This document shows positions 1 to 8,154 of a DNA stretch of 64,000 nucleotides, piece by piece. Positions within the stretch are counted from its first letter, which is position 1; every line of letters begins with the position of its first letter. A program made the translations under genes and the position numbers. The DNA is from Phytoseiulus persimilis. Lineage: Eukaryota; Arthropoda; Arachnida; Mesostigmata; Phytoseiidae. A model generated the notes under the pieces. It worked only from the letters and a program-made list of their open reading frames with translations. It was not told the origin of the DNA and did no database searches. The stretch is from positions 36,824,745-36,888,744 of the forward strand of contig CM075102.1 of the NCBI GenBank assembly GCA_037576195.1, read 5' to 3'.

Positions 1-1230
1 CTTCCTTCCGTTCTCGATAGCCCAGGCAGGTACCGTTGTCGCAGGGGTAGTTCCCAGTCTCGTCATTCGCCAACAATCATCCAAGTCATGTCGATTCCTA
101 TCAGATAGCGGTGGCCACCATCGCTCTGAGATGCACTGTCTTCTGGCTGGGCCGCTCGAAACGCGCACTCATGCGATCGTCCATTTTAGGTCCGCCATCC
201 CATCCCGCGGTATTTTGGTATTTCTTCTTTCTCTTGGACGATATGATCGACTGCAGGCCATTCGTTGTGGGCGTGATGCAAATGAGATGGTTCGTTCCTC
301 AAATGTAAATCGACTCGCGACTGGGGAACGGAGGGAAACGAGACCGGGTCTCATATGGGACGAAGTACTCATTCATTCACGATTTCCACGAATCAAGACG
401 TCCCAACATCGTCGTAAGCGGATTTTACTCCCTGCTGAATCATGAGGGCGGCAATCGGTTCTTGAATGTCGGGAGATCAAGCAACGGAAGTTTCCTCTCG
501 GCGCAAGCGCTGGATCCCTCGTGATCAGATTCCGCTGCGTTCGTAAAGATTACCGAGTGTATCATGAAAGGAAGATAATATCTGGGTTCGATTCTGGAAA
601 ACTATCCCCGGAAGGCAGCGCCGTTATCAGACTTCGCTTTCCTGCTCCTCGACATGAGCCCAACGAGGGCGGTTGACCCCGTCTTTTTAAGCGTTGTGCT
701 TCGATTTCCCTGTCATTCCATGGTGTCCTGCCGCCTCGTTCTCCGGGAAGATTCCACCAGCACATCTGAGTTCCGATCATCACGAGTTTTCACGATCCTT
801 GGAGTCGAGATTCTTCTCCAGAAGCTCCGGTCAAGCGATAGCCATTCGACAGCGAGCTGGAATTTAAGCGACCCGATTCCGAGTCGGGTACCTTCGTCCG
901 GCAGAAACTTCTGTGGATGTCCGCCGAGTAGAAAAACTCAGACATCGTTGCGAACGAGAGACCTTACGCAATGAAATCGTTCTAAAAACTTCTACTGACG
1001 CTAGGACTGAACGGATTTCTTCTGGTTAGCTGGCACCCGCTCTACGGTTACCAACACGCGGGCCGGCGGTGGAGGCGGTCTATTAGCGACCGGTCAATCT
1101 TCTGACTGTTTCTGGACGCCAAGCGCCCAGCTTTCGAGTTGGGTTATTCTTCGCCTGACGATGTGCCCACCCTGCGCTGAGTCGTACGTCGAGCTGTCCA
1201 CCGGCCCACTCACCCACTGGCTTGCGCTCA
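1..1230. other. Upstream stretch, no gene recognised
   Basis: Only short open frames (up to about 106 codons) on both strands are present, and none resembles a known family. The last 100-200 bases presumably hold the upstream promoter of the cuticle gene that follows. Confidence 0.4.
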
Positions 1231-1259
1231 CTCCGTAATTGGTCCGCGGCAGAGAGGTG

Positions 1260-1267
1260 TATTTAAG
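1260..1267 (+). promoter_or_regulatory. TATA box of the cuticle protein gene
   Basis: TATTTAAG lies 31 bases before a TCA trinucleotide whose A is at 1291, a spacing typical of a TATA box and an initiator. The start codon follows at 1323, giving a 5' leader of about 30 bases. Confidence 0.6.
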
Positions 1268-1322
1268 AATTGAGCGGGACACGGGTAGTCACCAGAAGCC
1301 CTCAACCAGCCCTGAAAGAATC

Positions 1323-1766
1323 ATGAAGGTATTCGTCGCGATCGCCGCACTCTTCGCCGCTTCCGCTCAAGCTGGGTTGATCGGTCACTCTGCTCTCCAC
1401 AGTGGGTCCTCGGTGTCCTCTCGGTCCGAGGACGGACTCGGAAATTATAAGTTCTCTTACAACGAGAAACACGCTACCGGAGGAAGTTTCCGATCTGAAG
1501 CCGGAGGACACCACGGAGTCGTGGGATCTTTCGGGCTTGTCGACATCGACGGACGCCAACGCGTCGTGAACTACGTCGCCGATGGGCTCGGTTTCCGTGC
1601 CGCCATCAAGACCAACGAGCCGGGGACCGCTCCGTCAGCTCCCGCCGCCGCATCGATCGCCACGCCTGGAGTTGCCGCTGTGACCAAGACGATTGCCGCC
1701 CCCGTTGTTGCCCATGCTCCTGCTCCACTAGCCTATGGTCACGGACTTTATGCCGACCACTACTGA
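1323..1766 (+). CDS. Cuticle protein, chitin-binding R&R type (chelicerate form)
   Basis: A structural protein of the exoskeleton, secreted and expected to bind chitin. The 147-residue product opens with a clear signal peptide (MKVFVAIAALFAASAQA). Residues about 35-100 form a Rebers-Riddiford domain: GNYKFSYNE, then GSFGLVDIDGRQRVVNYVAD and GFRAAIKTNEPGT. The last two blocks are the version seen in spider and mite rigid cuticle proteins. The C-terminal third is low-complexity Ala/Pro/Val and ends in HYGLYADHY-like Tyr/His residues. I use the ATG at 1323 rather than an in-frame ATG further upstream (1239), because it begins the signal peptide and lies downstream of the TATA box. No intron is needed; arthropod cuticle genes often have one inside the signal peptide, so a single exon is slightly unusual. 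The family assignment is firm; the exact cuticle type is not. Confidence 0.93.
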   Translation: MKVFVAIAALFAASAQAGLIGHSALHSGSSVSSRSEDGLGNYKFSYNEKHATGGSFRSEAGGHHGVVGSFGLVDIDGRQRVVNYVADGLGFRAAIKTNEPGTAPSAPAAASIATPGVAAVTKTIAAPVVAHAPAPLAYGHGLYADHY

Positions 1767-1818
1767 GTTGGATCCCTGATCAAATGTTGGGGATGGACCT
1801 CGGAACAGGGAATGATGA

Positions 1819-1824
1819 AATAAA
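1819..1824 (+). terminator. Poly(A) signal of the cuticle gene
   Basis: A canonical AATAAA lies 53 bases after the cuticle stop codon, followed by a T-rich stretch about 25 bases further on. Confidence 0.7.
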
Positions 1825-1829
1825 AAAGT

Positions 1830-2665
1830 AAACACTTCTCATCTCTTTCTCACAATTTGGTTCATTTCCAGGAGCAGTGATGATGGTTATCTTCAGGAAA
1901 TTTTCAGAGCGGACACCGAGCTAACGATATCCGGAATCAAAACCGAGTCACGGAGTCTGTTCGCAGGGTGACACGTCAACCAAGTCGATAAGGGCTACTT
2001 CCAACGATTACGGTGTCCGCCACATTACTGTTTCATAAGATCTTCAGAAAGTGATAGCAAAAAACGGGGTAGAGTTCCAGCGCGCGATCTCATTGTGTGC
2101 CTTCTGTGCGTGGTTCTCGATTCGTTGCTCACAATTGTCAAAATGCGAGGGAGCCCCAGGTCATCTCTGAGATGGCACAAATTATCATGGCGTTATCTGA
2201 GTGGATTTGAATCTCTAACGATTGCAGGCCGTCGTGTGGCGATTTTTGAGCGGGTAGCGTGTTGTCAGCGAACGGAAAGCACATCTTTGCAGAGTTGAGA
2301 TCATCCAAGAGTCCTTGTGCTTCCCTCTCAGACGCAAGGGTAACCTCGCTGAGGGCCAACGGAATAAAACGGCTGTTTGTTCCGGGAACTCCAATTGATT
2401 CTGGTTGTCAATCTGACTGCAGAGCATGGGAGAGAACTCTATTCGGTTCTTGCTCAATAAGATATTCAAAGAATTCGATTGTTTGAGGAGTCGAGCTGCT
2501 CCATAATTTTCCAGCACAATTACGGTGATTTGTCACGACCTCCAAAATCGTCGGTTGTTTGGCTACTGCGAGCTGTAAGGGGTGATTCCGGGATCCTCGT
2601 TGCCAGTGCGCATTCCATATAAGATGCAGAGCAGGAACGCAATTCCAATCTCCGAGAGTCCAGAT
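1830..2665. other. Intergenic stretch, no gene recognised
   Basis: Small overlapping open frames occur on both strands without family resemblance. The final part should contain the promoter of the next gene; I see no convincing TATA box. Confidence 0.4.
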
Positions 2666-2669
2666 AGAG

Positions 2670-3593
2670 ATGCTCAAGCTCTCCATATTGCTCGTGATTG
2701 CCCTCGGTGCCGTCGCTCAGGAACCATTCGACTTCGATGAGGTAGGCTCGATGTCGGTAGCAGTTTTTAACCTCATCTGGGAGATAAGTCCGAGCGGCGT
2801 TGGGGAAACGTGGCTGGAAGTCAGTCCGAGAGGCTTTCAACCCTTTCCCGAATCAGGACGGACTATTTGTGAGTCATGGCGCCGCCGAAAAATATTCTTG
2901 CAGTTCAGAGTGATGAAATTCTTCGTCACCCACCGAGGCGGCCAAATCGTTCCTGGCAAAAAGATTTCAGCGAATGAAGCTTCGTGTGTAGCGGTTTTTT
3001 TCCAACAGTTCCGGTCGGGAAACATATCCTTCATTGTGGAGTTCAAAGAAGATGGGCAAGTTTATAGGAGATTCAATATTCCCCGTCTCAGTCGTTGCTC
3101 AATCTGTTCCGATCTTCCCCCCATAGGAAACATACGAATATTCCATCTGCAGGCTAGTTCAGCAAATCGGCCATCTCTGCAGTCCTACAGACAAGGGCTT
3201 CAACTTCCGCGCTGTTTCCGGAGCGGAAGTCGAAGTAGAGGTTGTGGATACGGATTACTCGAACTATGCAATCACGATGTACAAATACGCAGGTATTTTT
3301 TTTTTCAAGTCACCGGCGTCATCCGTCGAAGTTTGGAGTAATATCCGTGTTCGGGGGGTTCTTCTCATGCTTTCCGTGAACTTAGTTTCCGGAAACCACT
3401 CGATCAGAGCAGCCGAAAGCTGTATAGTCTTACACGACAGCGATCATATTCCATCATCGTTCCCACAGATCGCCGATACCCGATTGTAATGGCGACTCAC
3501 CGGGTGGCTTCCACTACTTTGAGACAACGTTTCCTTGAACTCATCGGTTCAGCCCTCGTGAGTTTGGAGGTCATAGAGAACGGAGGATGCTGA
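2670..3593 (+). CDS. Lipocalin-like secreted protein, multi-exon
   Basis: A probable secreted carrier of small hydrophobic ligands. Exon 1 (2670-2741) encodes a signal peptide, MLKLSILLVIALGAVAQ, then EPFDFDE and a GT donor. The 3' half is firm: exon 3127-3290 encodes GFNFRAVSGAEVEVEV followed by DTDYSNYAITMYKYA, which matches the lipocalin strand seen as TDYxNYA in apolipoprotein D. It is joined in phase 1 to 3469-3593 (DRRYPIVMATHRVASTTL to the stop, with a C-terminal Cys). Upstream, exon 2904-3059 (FRVMKFFVTHRGGQ to FKEDGQ) fits in phase 0. The link from exon 1 to 2904 is uncertain: a phase-consistent path uses tiny exons 2784-2819 (with GETW, a possible lipocalin GxW motif) and a 12-base exon ending before GTGAGT. 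The product would be about 180 residues, a normal lipocalin length. Lipocalin is inferred mainly from the DTDYSNYA region. Confidence 0.6.
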
Positions 3594-3695
3594 TTTTTTT
3601 CGCCTCACGCCGTCCTCTCGGGGAAGCTCCGTGAGAGCAGTTTCTGTGAAACACAACGTCGGAAGAGGTCCCGTTCAGGGATAACCAAAAAAGGA

Positions 3696-3705
3696 AATAA
3701 ATAAA
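3696..3705 (+). terminator. Tandem poly(A) signals of the lipocalin-like gene
   Basis: Two overlapping AATAAA hexamers (AATAAATAAA) lie about 100 bases after the lipocalin stop codon. Confidence 0.55.
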
Positions 3706-3793
3706 TCCACGCTCTTTTCCCTGAGACACATTTGATGAATAATCTGGCAAGTGAATTCTGAGGAAAGAACGTAGGTAAATACTCCACTCGCAG

Positions 3794-4853
3794 ATTGGGA
3801 TGCAATCTCATCCCAACCTAGCCCGGGAGGGATTAGGCGAGGATTTCCGGCACACATCCACGGATTTGGCTATTCCGCTCTGGGTGGGCAGTTTCGACCA
3901 ACATTTTGGAGCACTCAAAATACACTCTTCCGCTGTAAACCGGTTGAACTGAGGCTGAAATTTCACAGATCAGAGCTTTTCCCGAGCTCGGCTCGGCAAG
4001 GACAACACGGTGGCTAAATCCCCATCAGACGTTCCGTTCTTTGAGAATAATAAAAACGGGGAACTCTTGCATGTCCTCGTAATCTATAGAGGATTAAGTC
4101 GAGCTTGACGCCTTCGGGAACACGGTCGATTTGCGCAGCTGACAATGAAATCGTCGATGACAGAACAATCGTTCGGTGATCGAGTCTGAACCATTCTTAA
4201 AATGCCACAATACACAACAGTGCAAGTGTGAGTCGGAACTGATACCATATGAGTGCTCGTTGCGGTGATTCGAGATTTCCGAACCTCTTCTTTCTTCTCA
4301 ATTTCAAGGGGTCTGATCGCAGCTGGAGGTGTTATCGGTGTTTCATTCCTCTTTCTGGTTGTCCTGAGATTTCTCGGGCCCTGCCTCTGTCCAACTGGAG
4401 TAAGAGACAAAATTCCACGTAGATTTCAACCGTTCCTGGGGGTATGTTAGGCAGAGCAGCCAGAGCGTTAGTTCATGATATAGATTTGTATGCAAGAGAG
4501 CCGATTTCCTCGATAGCCGCGTCTGTTTGCGACTATTGAGCGTGAAGGCTGCGCGGTCCTCGCAAGCGTTTTTATCCGTAAATCATATGAGAGATAAGCT
4601 CGAGCCCATAATTTTCCTGTTCCAGTACTACACCGGGGACTACCACTGCGATCCGAGGAGCACTTCATCGTTCCATCCATCTATATCGATCGAGAATCCC
4701 AATTATGAGCGGTTCGAACAACCAAAAAGGAAACTGACGGAGGGCTCCGATACGCCCGATGGTAGACTGACTGGTTCGTTTGAAATCATTATAGATCCTT
4801 CGAGTTTCAAGAGGGAATCGTCAGTGTTCGAGAGGTTCGTCACCGACAATTGA
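3794..4853 (+). CDS. Single-pass membrane protein, 5'-partial, five exons
   Basis: The family is not recognised. Exons 3794-3934, 3969-4009, 4090-4175, 4309-4399 and 4626-4853 all start after AG, end before GT and join in matching phases (1, 0, 2, 0). The first exons encode an ectodomain with GQFRPTFWSTQNTLFRYQSF, faintly like the end of a CUB domain, and a single Cys (RSICAAD). One hydrophobic segment follows, GLIAAGGVIGVSFLFLVVL, then FLGPCLC, a possible palmitoylation site. The polar tail of about 75 residues contains NPNYERF and ends in FVTDN. The first intron (3935-3968) is only 34 bases. The N-terminus is missing: an ATG at 3735 (MNNLA, 43-base intron) would fit in phase but gives no signal peptide, so a further exon is more likely. 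The model rests on splice phases alone. Confidence 0.5.
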
Positions 4854-4905
4854 CATCAGTGAGGACACACCGGCTATGTAAACTTTGTAAATATCGGATA
4901 GCTCC

Positions 4906-4911
4906 AATAAA
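4906..4911 (+). terminator. Poly(A) signal of the membrane protein gene
   Basis: AATAAA lies 53 bases after the stop codon at 4853, supporting the end of that gene. Confidence 0.6.
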
Positions 4912-5253
4912 TTATTCATCCGAGAAAGCGCGCTTCTCCTAGATGGCCGCCATTTTTGAGGAGAAAGCGATTCGTGAATTCGAGAGAATCGGGAAGTCAG
5001 CGTCCATCATGCCAGACACTCGGCTCGAGAGGTGATCAAATAATTCCGCATTAAATTCTCACTGCAACTTGTCGATTGCGGTGTTTGTGAACGGCTAGAT
5101 GCTATTTATAGTTCGACGCGTGACCGAAACCGGGTTCGGGAGGCTATGCACTGACGTCAGACGAGTCATTGTGGACCGAAGGGTCCATCATTTGTTCTCC
5201 CAGGGTTGATCTCTTCGCGAGGACTGGCAGCACGCCGCCACAGTCACTTGCTT

Positions 5254-5260
5254 TATATAA
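5254..5260 (+). promoter_or_regulatory. TATA box upstream of the charged secreted protein gene
   Basis: TATATAA (in CTTTATATAAGG) would place transcription start near 5285. A 5' untranslated exon and an intron must follow, because the coding exon at 5666 is preceded by a strong acceptor. Confidence 0.5.
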
Positions 5261-5649
5261 GGTCCTGCGACCGGGAGCTCGGCACTTGTTCCTCGGAACT
5301 TCTGTGGTGAACAGTGATCCGGAGGCCTCTTCTCCAATATCCGAGTACGTATTCCGAAACTTTCAGCCACCTGTGAATCTGAGATCGCGTGATGTCGTTA
5401 GGGAGGCTCCACGCTCCTTAAACGAAAACCATACCAACGCTAGGCGGAGGGGTTCACGTTTCGAGCCCCGGTCTTCAATTTCCGCGATCCTGTGCTCCAC
5501 TAACGCGGTTGGTTGCGGAGGCTCTCGGCCGAGTCGTGGCCTTCGGCGCGTGGGGATCACCAGGTTCCAAGGACTACATTGAAAAGTATAATACATCACA
5601 GCGAATTGATACCCCTCTAGAATCCCGCGTGTGATCCTTCAAGCGTTCC

Positions 5650-5663
5650 GTGTTTTTTTCCAG
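5650..5663 (+). promoter_or_regulatory. Splice acceptor just before the start codon
   Basis: GTTTTTTTCCAG ends at 5663, only two bases before the ATG at 5666. It indicates a 5'-untranslated intron in the gene for the charged secreted protein. Confidence 0.6.
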
Positions 5664-5665
5664 GT

Positions 5666-7543
5666 ATGCAGCTGCGGCAATACTTCTTGGTTGTTTGTCT
5701 GATCGCGGCGCCTTGCAGCGCTCATCTGGACGCGCGAGTGAGGCAGGAGTCGCTTTGGACTGGATTCAGTCCGACGAGGATGAAAACACCCGCCTTCGAT
5801 CATGTGAGCGCAGAAATCGTACTTCGAGAACGCTCCGAGGGAAGGCGGATGACTCGAACCGAGGATATCGAAAGGAACAGTGAGCGTGTGGATGCGGAGC
5901 GTGACGTTCGCGCAGGAGACCGGTCTCAAGCTGAGCTGCGGTCGGAGGAACGCCTCGGAGATCAGGAGCGTCGCGATGATAGACTTGGGGTTCGACTCGA
6001 TGAGCGTCGGGGATCCCAAGAAGGACTCGATGGCGAACGCCAGGCCTCTTCCGAAAGACATGAGGAGGCCAGAGAGCGTCCCGACGATTCTCGGTCTGGT
6101 CGACGTGGAGAGCGAGAGTTTCGACATTGGAGAGATGAAGAACGGACGACTCGGGCTGACGAAAGCCCCGCGGAACGAGATAGCGAGCTCCGCCAGTCCG
6201 ATCGGACTTTCGACAACGAGAGGAAGGTCCGAACTGAGAGAGACCATGAAGTCAGAGCGAATTCCGACACTGGAGCTCAAAAGGTCAGGGTTGAGTCCGA
6301 GGCCGACCGACGAGAGACTACAATTCGTGATCGAGAAAGACGATTGGTCGACGTTGACCGAGAAAACATGCAGCGCGTTGATCGGGAACAGAGGACCCAG
6401 CGCCGCGAGATCCGGGCACGGGACCTCGGGGAAAGGAGGTCACGGGTAGCTGAGCGTCGCGAGAGCCACGAACGCTTCGAAGATGAGCGGAGGGTCCGGT
6501 CTGGAGACAGCCGAGAAACGGAAGAAGTTGTTGTCGCTGGACATAGAGTTCGGACGAACGAACGTCGACAGAGCACGGATGGTGACCGAACGCACGAGAG
6601 GAGGCTCCGGGACGAGAGACGTCAGGAGAACGCAGATGACGAACGAAGAGGCCGAGCAGATGACCGGCGGGAACTCCGAGTGCAAGCAAGTGACGAGCGC
6701 GCGCTGTTTTCAGCAAATCGTCGCGAGCTTCAAGAACGCGCCGACGGTAGACGACGAGTCCCGACTGATGCTCGTCGTGAAAGGGTGCGCGCGGGGGAAG
6801 AACGGAGAGTTCGAATCGAGGATCCGCGAGAAGATCGAAAAGAACTCGAAGGAGAACGCCGCATCCAATCGGAGGAGCGTCGGGAAATCCGAGAGATCGC
6901 CGCTGGCGAACCGGGGGCTCGGAGCGGCTCACCTCGAGAGGATGGGGAGCGCCTCGACAGCGAACGGAGGGGGGCTCCGCACCACCGTCTGGTGGATGGT
7001 GAACGAGAAACTCGCTCTAACCACCGTCGCGAACAGGCACGTGATGGACGACTGGAATCCAGGGAACTCGCAGACAGGGAACGGGTGCTCGGCGCTGGAA
7101 GATATCGTGAGTCTGCGCAGGGGGTCAGAGATGCCCGCCTCGAGCCCAGGGAGGGAGTCGACGACGAACGCCACGAGCCCGGAGAATTTCTCCGCCGCGA
7201 CCTCGGCACTCCGGAGATTCGTGAACGATCGGAGGAGCAGCGGAGCATCCGAGTTGACTACCGTTCAGAGAGCGGAGAACGCGCTTCTCTCGATCGCAAC
7301 GATGTCCGCGATGACGGCGCTGAGTCAGTCAGAGAAATCATGGACTTCGAAAACTTCAATAAAATACCAAACGACCATTTGATGCTTCGCTCTGACCGCG
7401 CCTCACCTGAAAATATCGGTTGCATCGAAAAACTATTGGGACAATCTCTCATCCAATTATGCCTCGGAGTAGCTCTCGTGACGCTGAAGTCTCGCTTCAT
7501 TTGTGAACAGAAGAGTAAGAGTATTTTCGGAGAAGTGTTCTGA
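5666..7543 (+). CDS. Secreted Arg/Glu/Asp-rich low-complexity protein
   Basis: A 625-residue product with a good signal peptide (MQLRQYFLVVCLIAAPCSA). Residues from about 50 to 560 are almost wholly Arg, Glu, Asp and Ser in degenerate short repeats built on ERR, DERR and RERR. The result is a near-balanced polyampholyte, likely a long charged helix or disordered. Arg is used almost to the exclusion of Lys. The last 70 residues differ: DFENFNKIPNDHLMLRSD, then a mildly hydrophobic LGQSLIQLCLGVALVTL and a Lys-containing end. No family is recognised; trichohyalin-like or eggshell/cuticle matrix roles are only guesses. The repetitive GA-rich codons leave several other frames open on both strands here; these are shadows. 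The gene is supported by the unbroken length, the signal peptide, the acceptor before the ATG and the poly(A) signal. Confidence 0.7.
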   Translation: MQLRQYFLVVCLIAAPCSAHLDARVRQESLWTGFSPTRMKTPAFDHVSAEIVLRERSEGRRMTRTEDIERNSERVDAERDVRAGDRSQAELRSEERLGDQERRDDRLGVRLDERRGSQEGLDGERQASSERHEEARERPDDSRSGRRGEREFRHWRDEERTTRADESPAERDSELRQSDRTFDNERKVRTERDHEVRANSDTGAQKVRVESEADRRETTIRDRERRLVDVDRENMQRVDREQRTQRREIRARDLGERRSRVAERRESHERFEDERRVRSGDSRETEEVVVAGHRVRTNERRQSTDGDRTHERRLRDERRQENADDERRGRADDRRELRVQASDERALFSANRRELQERADGRRRVPTDARRERVRAGEERRVRIEDPREDRKELEGERRIQSEERREIREIAAGEPGARSGSPREDGERLDSERRGAPHHRLVDGERETRSNHRREQARDGRLESRELADRERVLGAGRYRESAQGVRDARLEPREGVDDERHEPGEFLRRDLGTPEIRERSEEQRSIRVDYRSESGERASLDRNDVRDDGAESVREIMDFENFNKIPNDHLMLRSDRASPENIGCIEKLLGQSLIQLCLGVALVTLKSRFICEQKSKSIFGEVF

Positions 7544-7680
7544 GAACCCGCTGAGACCCTGGAATCGCTCCAATCTCGAATCGAGCTGTCGACTGTAGTT
7601 ATGCTTCAAGCTTCGCATGGCTAGAGAATTTCGTCGAACTCTGAGAGAACTGAGCTCTGTAATGGACATTTTGAGTCCTC

Positions 7681-7686
7681 AATAAA
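7681..7686 (+). terminator. Poly(A) signal of the charged secreted protein gene
   Basis: AATAAA lies 138 bases after the stop codon at 7543 and before the convergent lipase gene. Confidence 0.6.
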
Positions 7687-7689
7687 GAC

Positions 7690-8154
7690 AACGCAGTTTC
7701 GAAAAATCACTGTTCGTCTTGAAAATAGAGCTAGACTTGTTCCTTGCGTCATTTCTGAAGCGTGAATTCTGGCAATCTCGTCAAGCCGTCGGAACAGTTT
7801 TGAGCTATTGAAGGGGTAGGAAAAATCGTTCCGTCAACAAAGAATATCTCTATTATCTTCTCTCGATTCCATTTCAAGCGAAAACTAACATAATTACAGT
7901 TATATACACAGAACTCATTCCATATGTACATTATTTACAATTGCTCATTTCAATATTCAGGACGCTCTCCTAGAGAGAAAAAAACTAAATAACCAAACTG
8001 GGAAACCACAGAAACATTGAGAAAGGGATCACGTTGATCAAGTTCTCGATCGATCAACTCAAGGAATTTGTTCCTATTAAAAAATCGAAGCGAATTCGAT
8101 CGATCTCGAATTCCAGACAGATGAGCGGTAAGTCGACAAATGACTTGACCTGAA
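7690..8154. other. Convergent intergenic stretch
   Basis: This AT-richer region lies between the 3' ends of the charged-protein gene (plus) and the lipase gene (minus). It contains the lipase 3' untranslated region. I found no exact AATAAA on the minus strand; a weaker AATAAT is present near 7930. Confidence 0.4.

Noticed and set aside
1239..1322. Extended N-terminus for the cuticle protein from an upstream ATG
   Set aside because: It lies over the TATA box and leader and would bury the signal peptide 28 residues inside.
5880..7382. Long plus and minus open frames (for example 5880-6449, 6483-7382, 6318-6932) inside the charged-protein gene
   Set aside because: The GA-rich repetitive codons of the 625-residue protein leave other frames without stops; only the one with the signal peptide and acceptor is kept.
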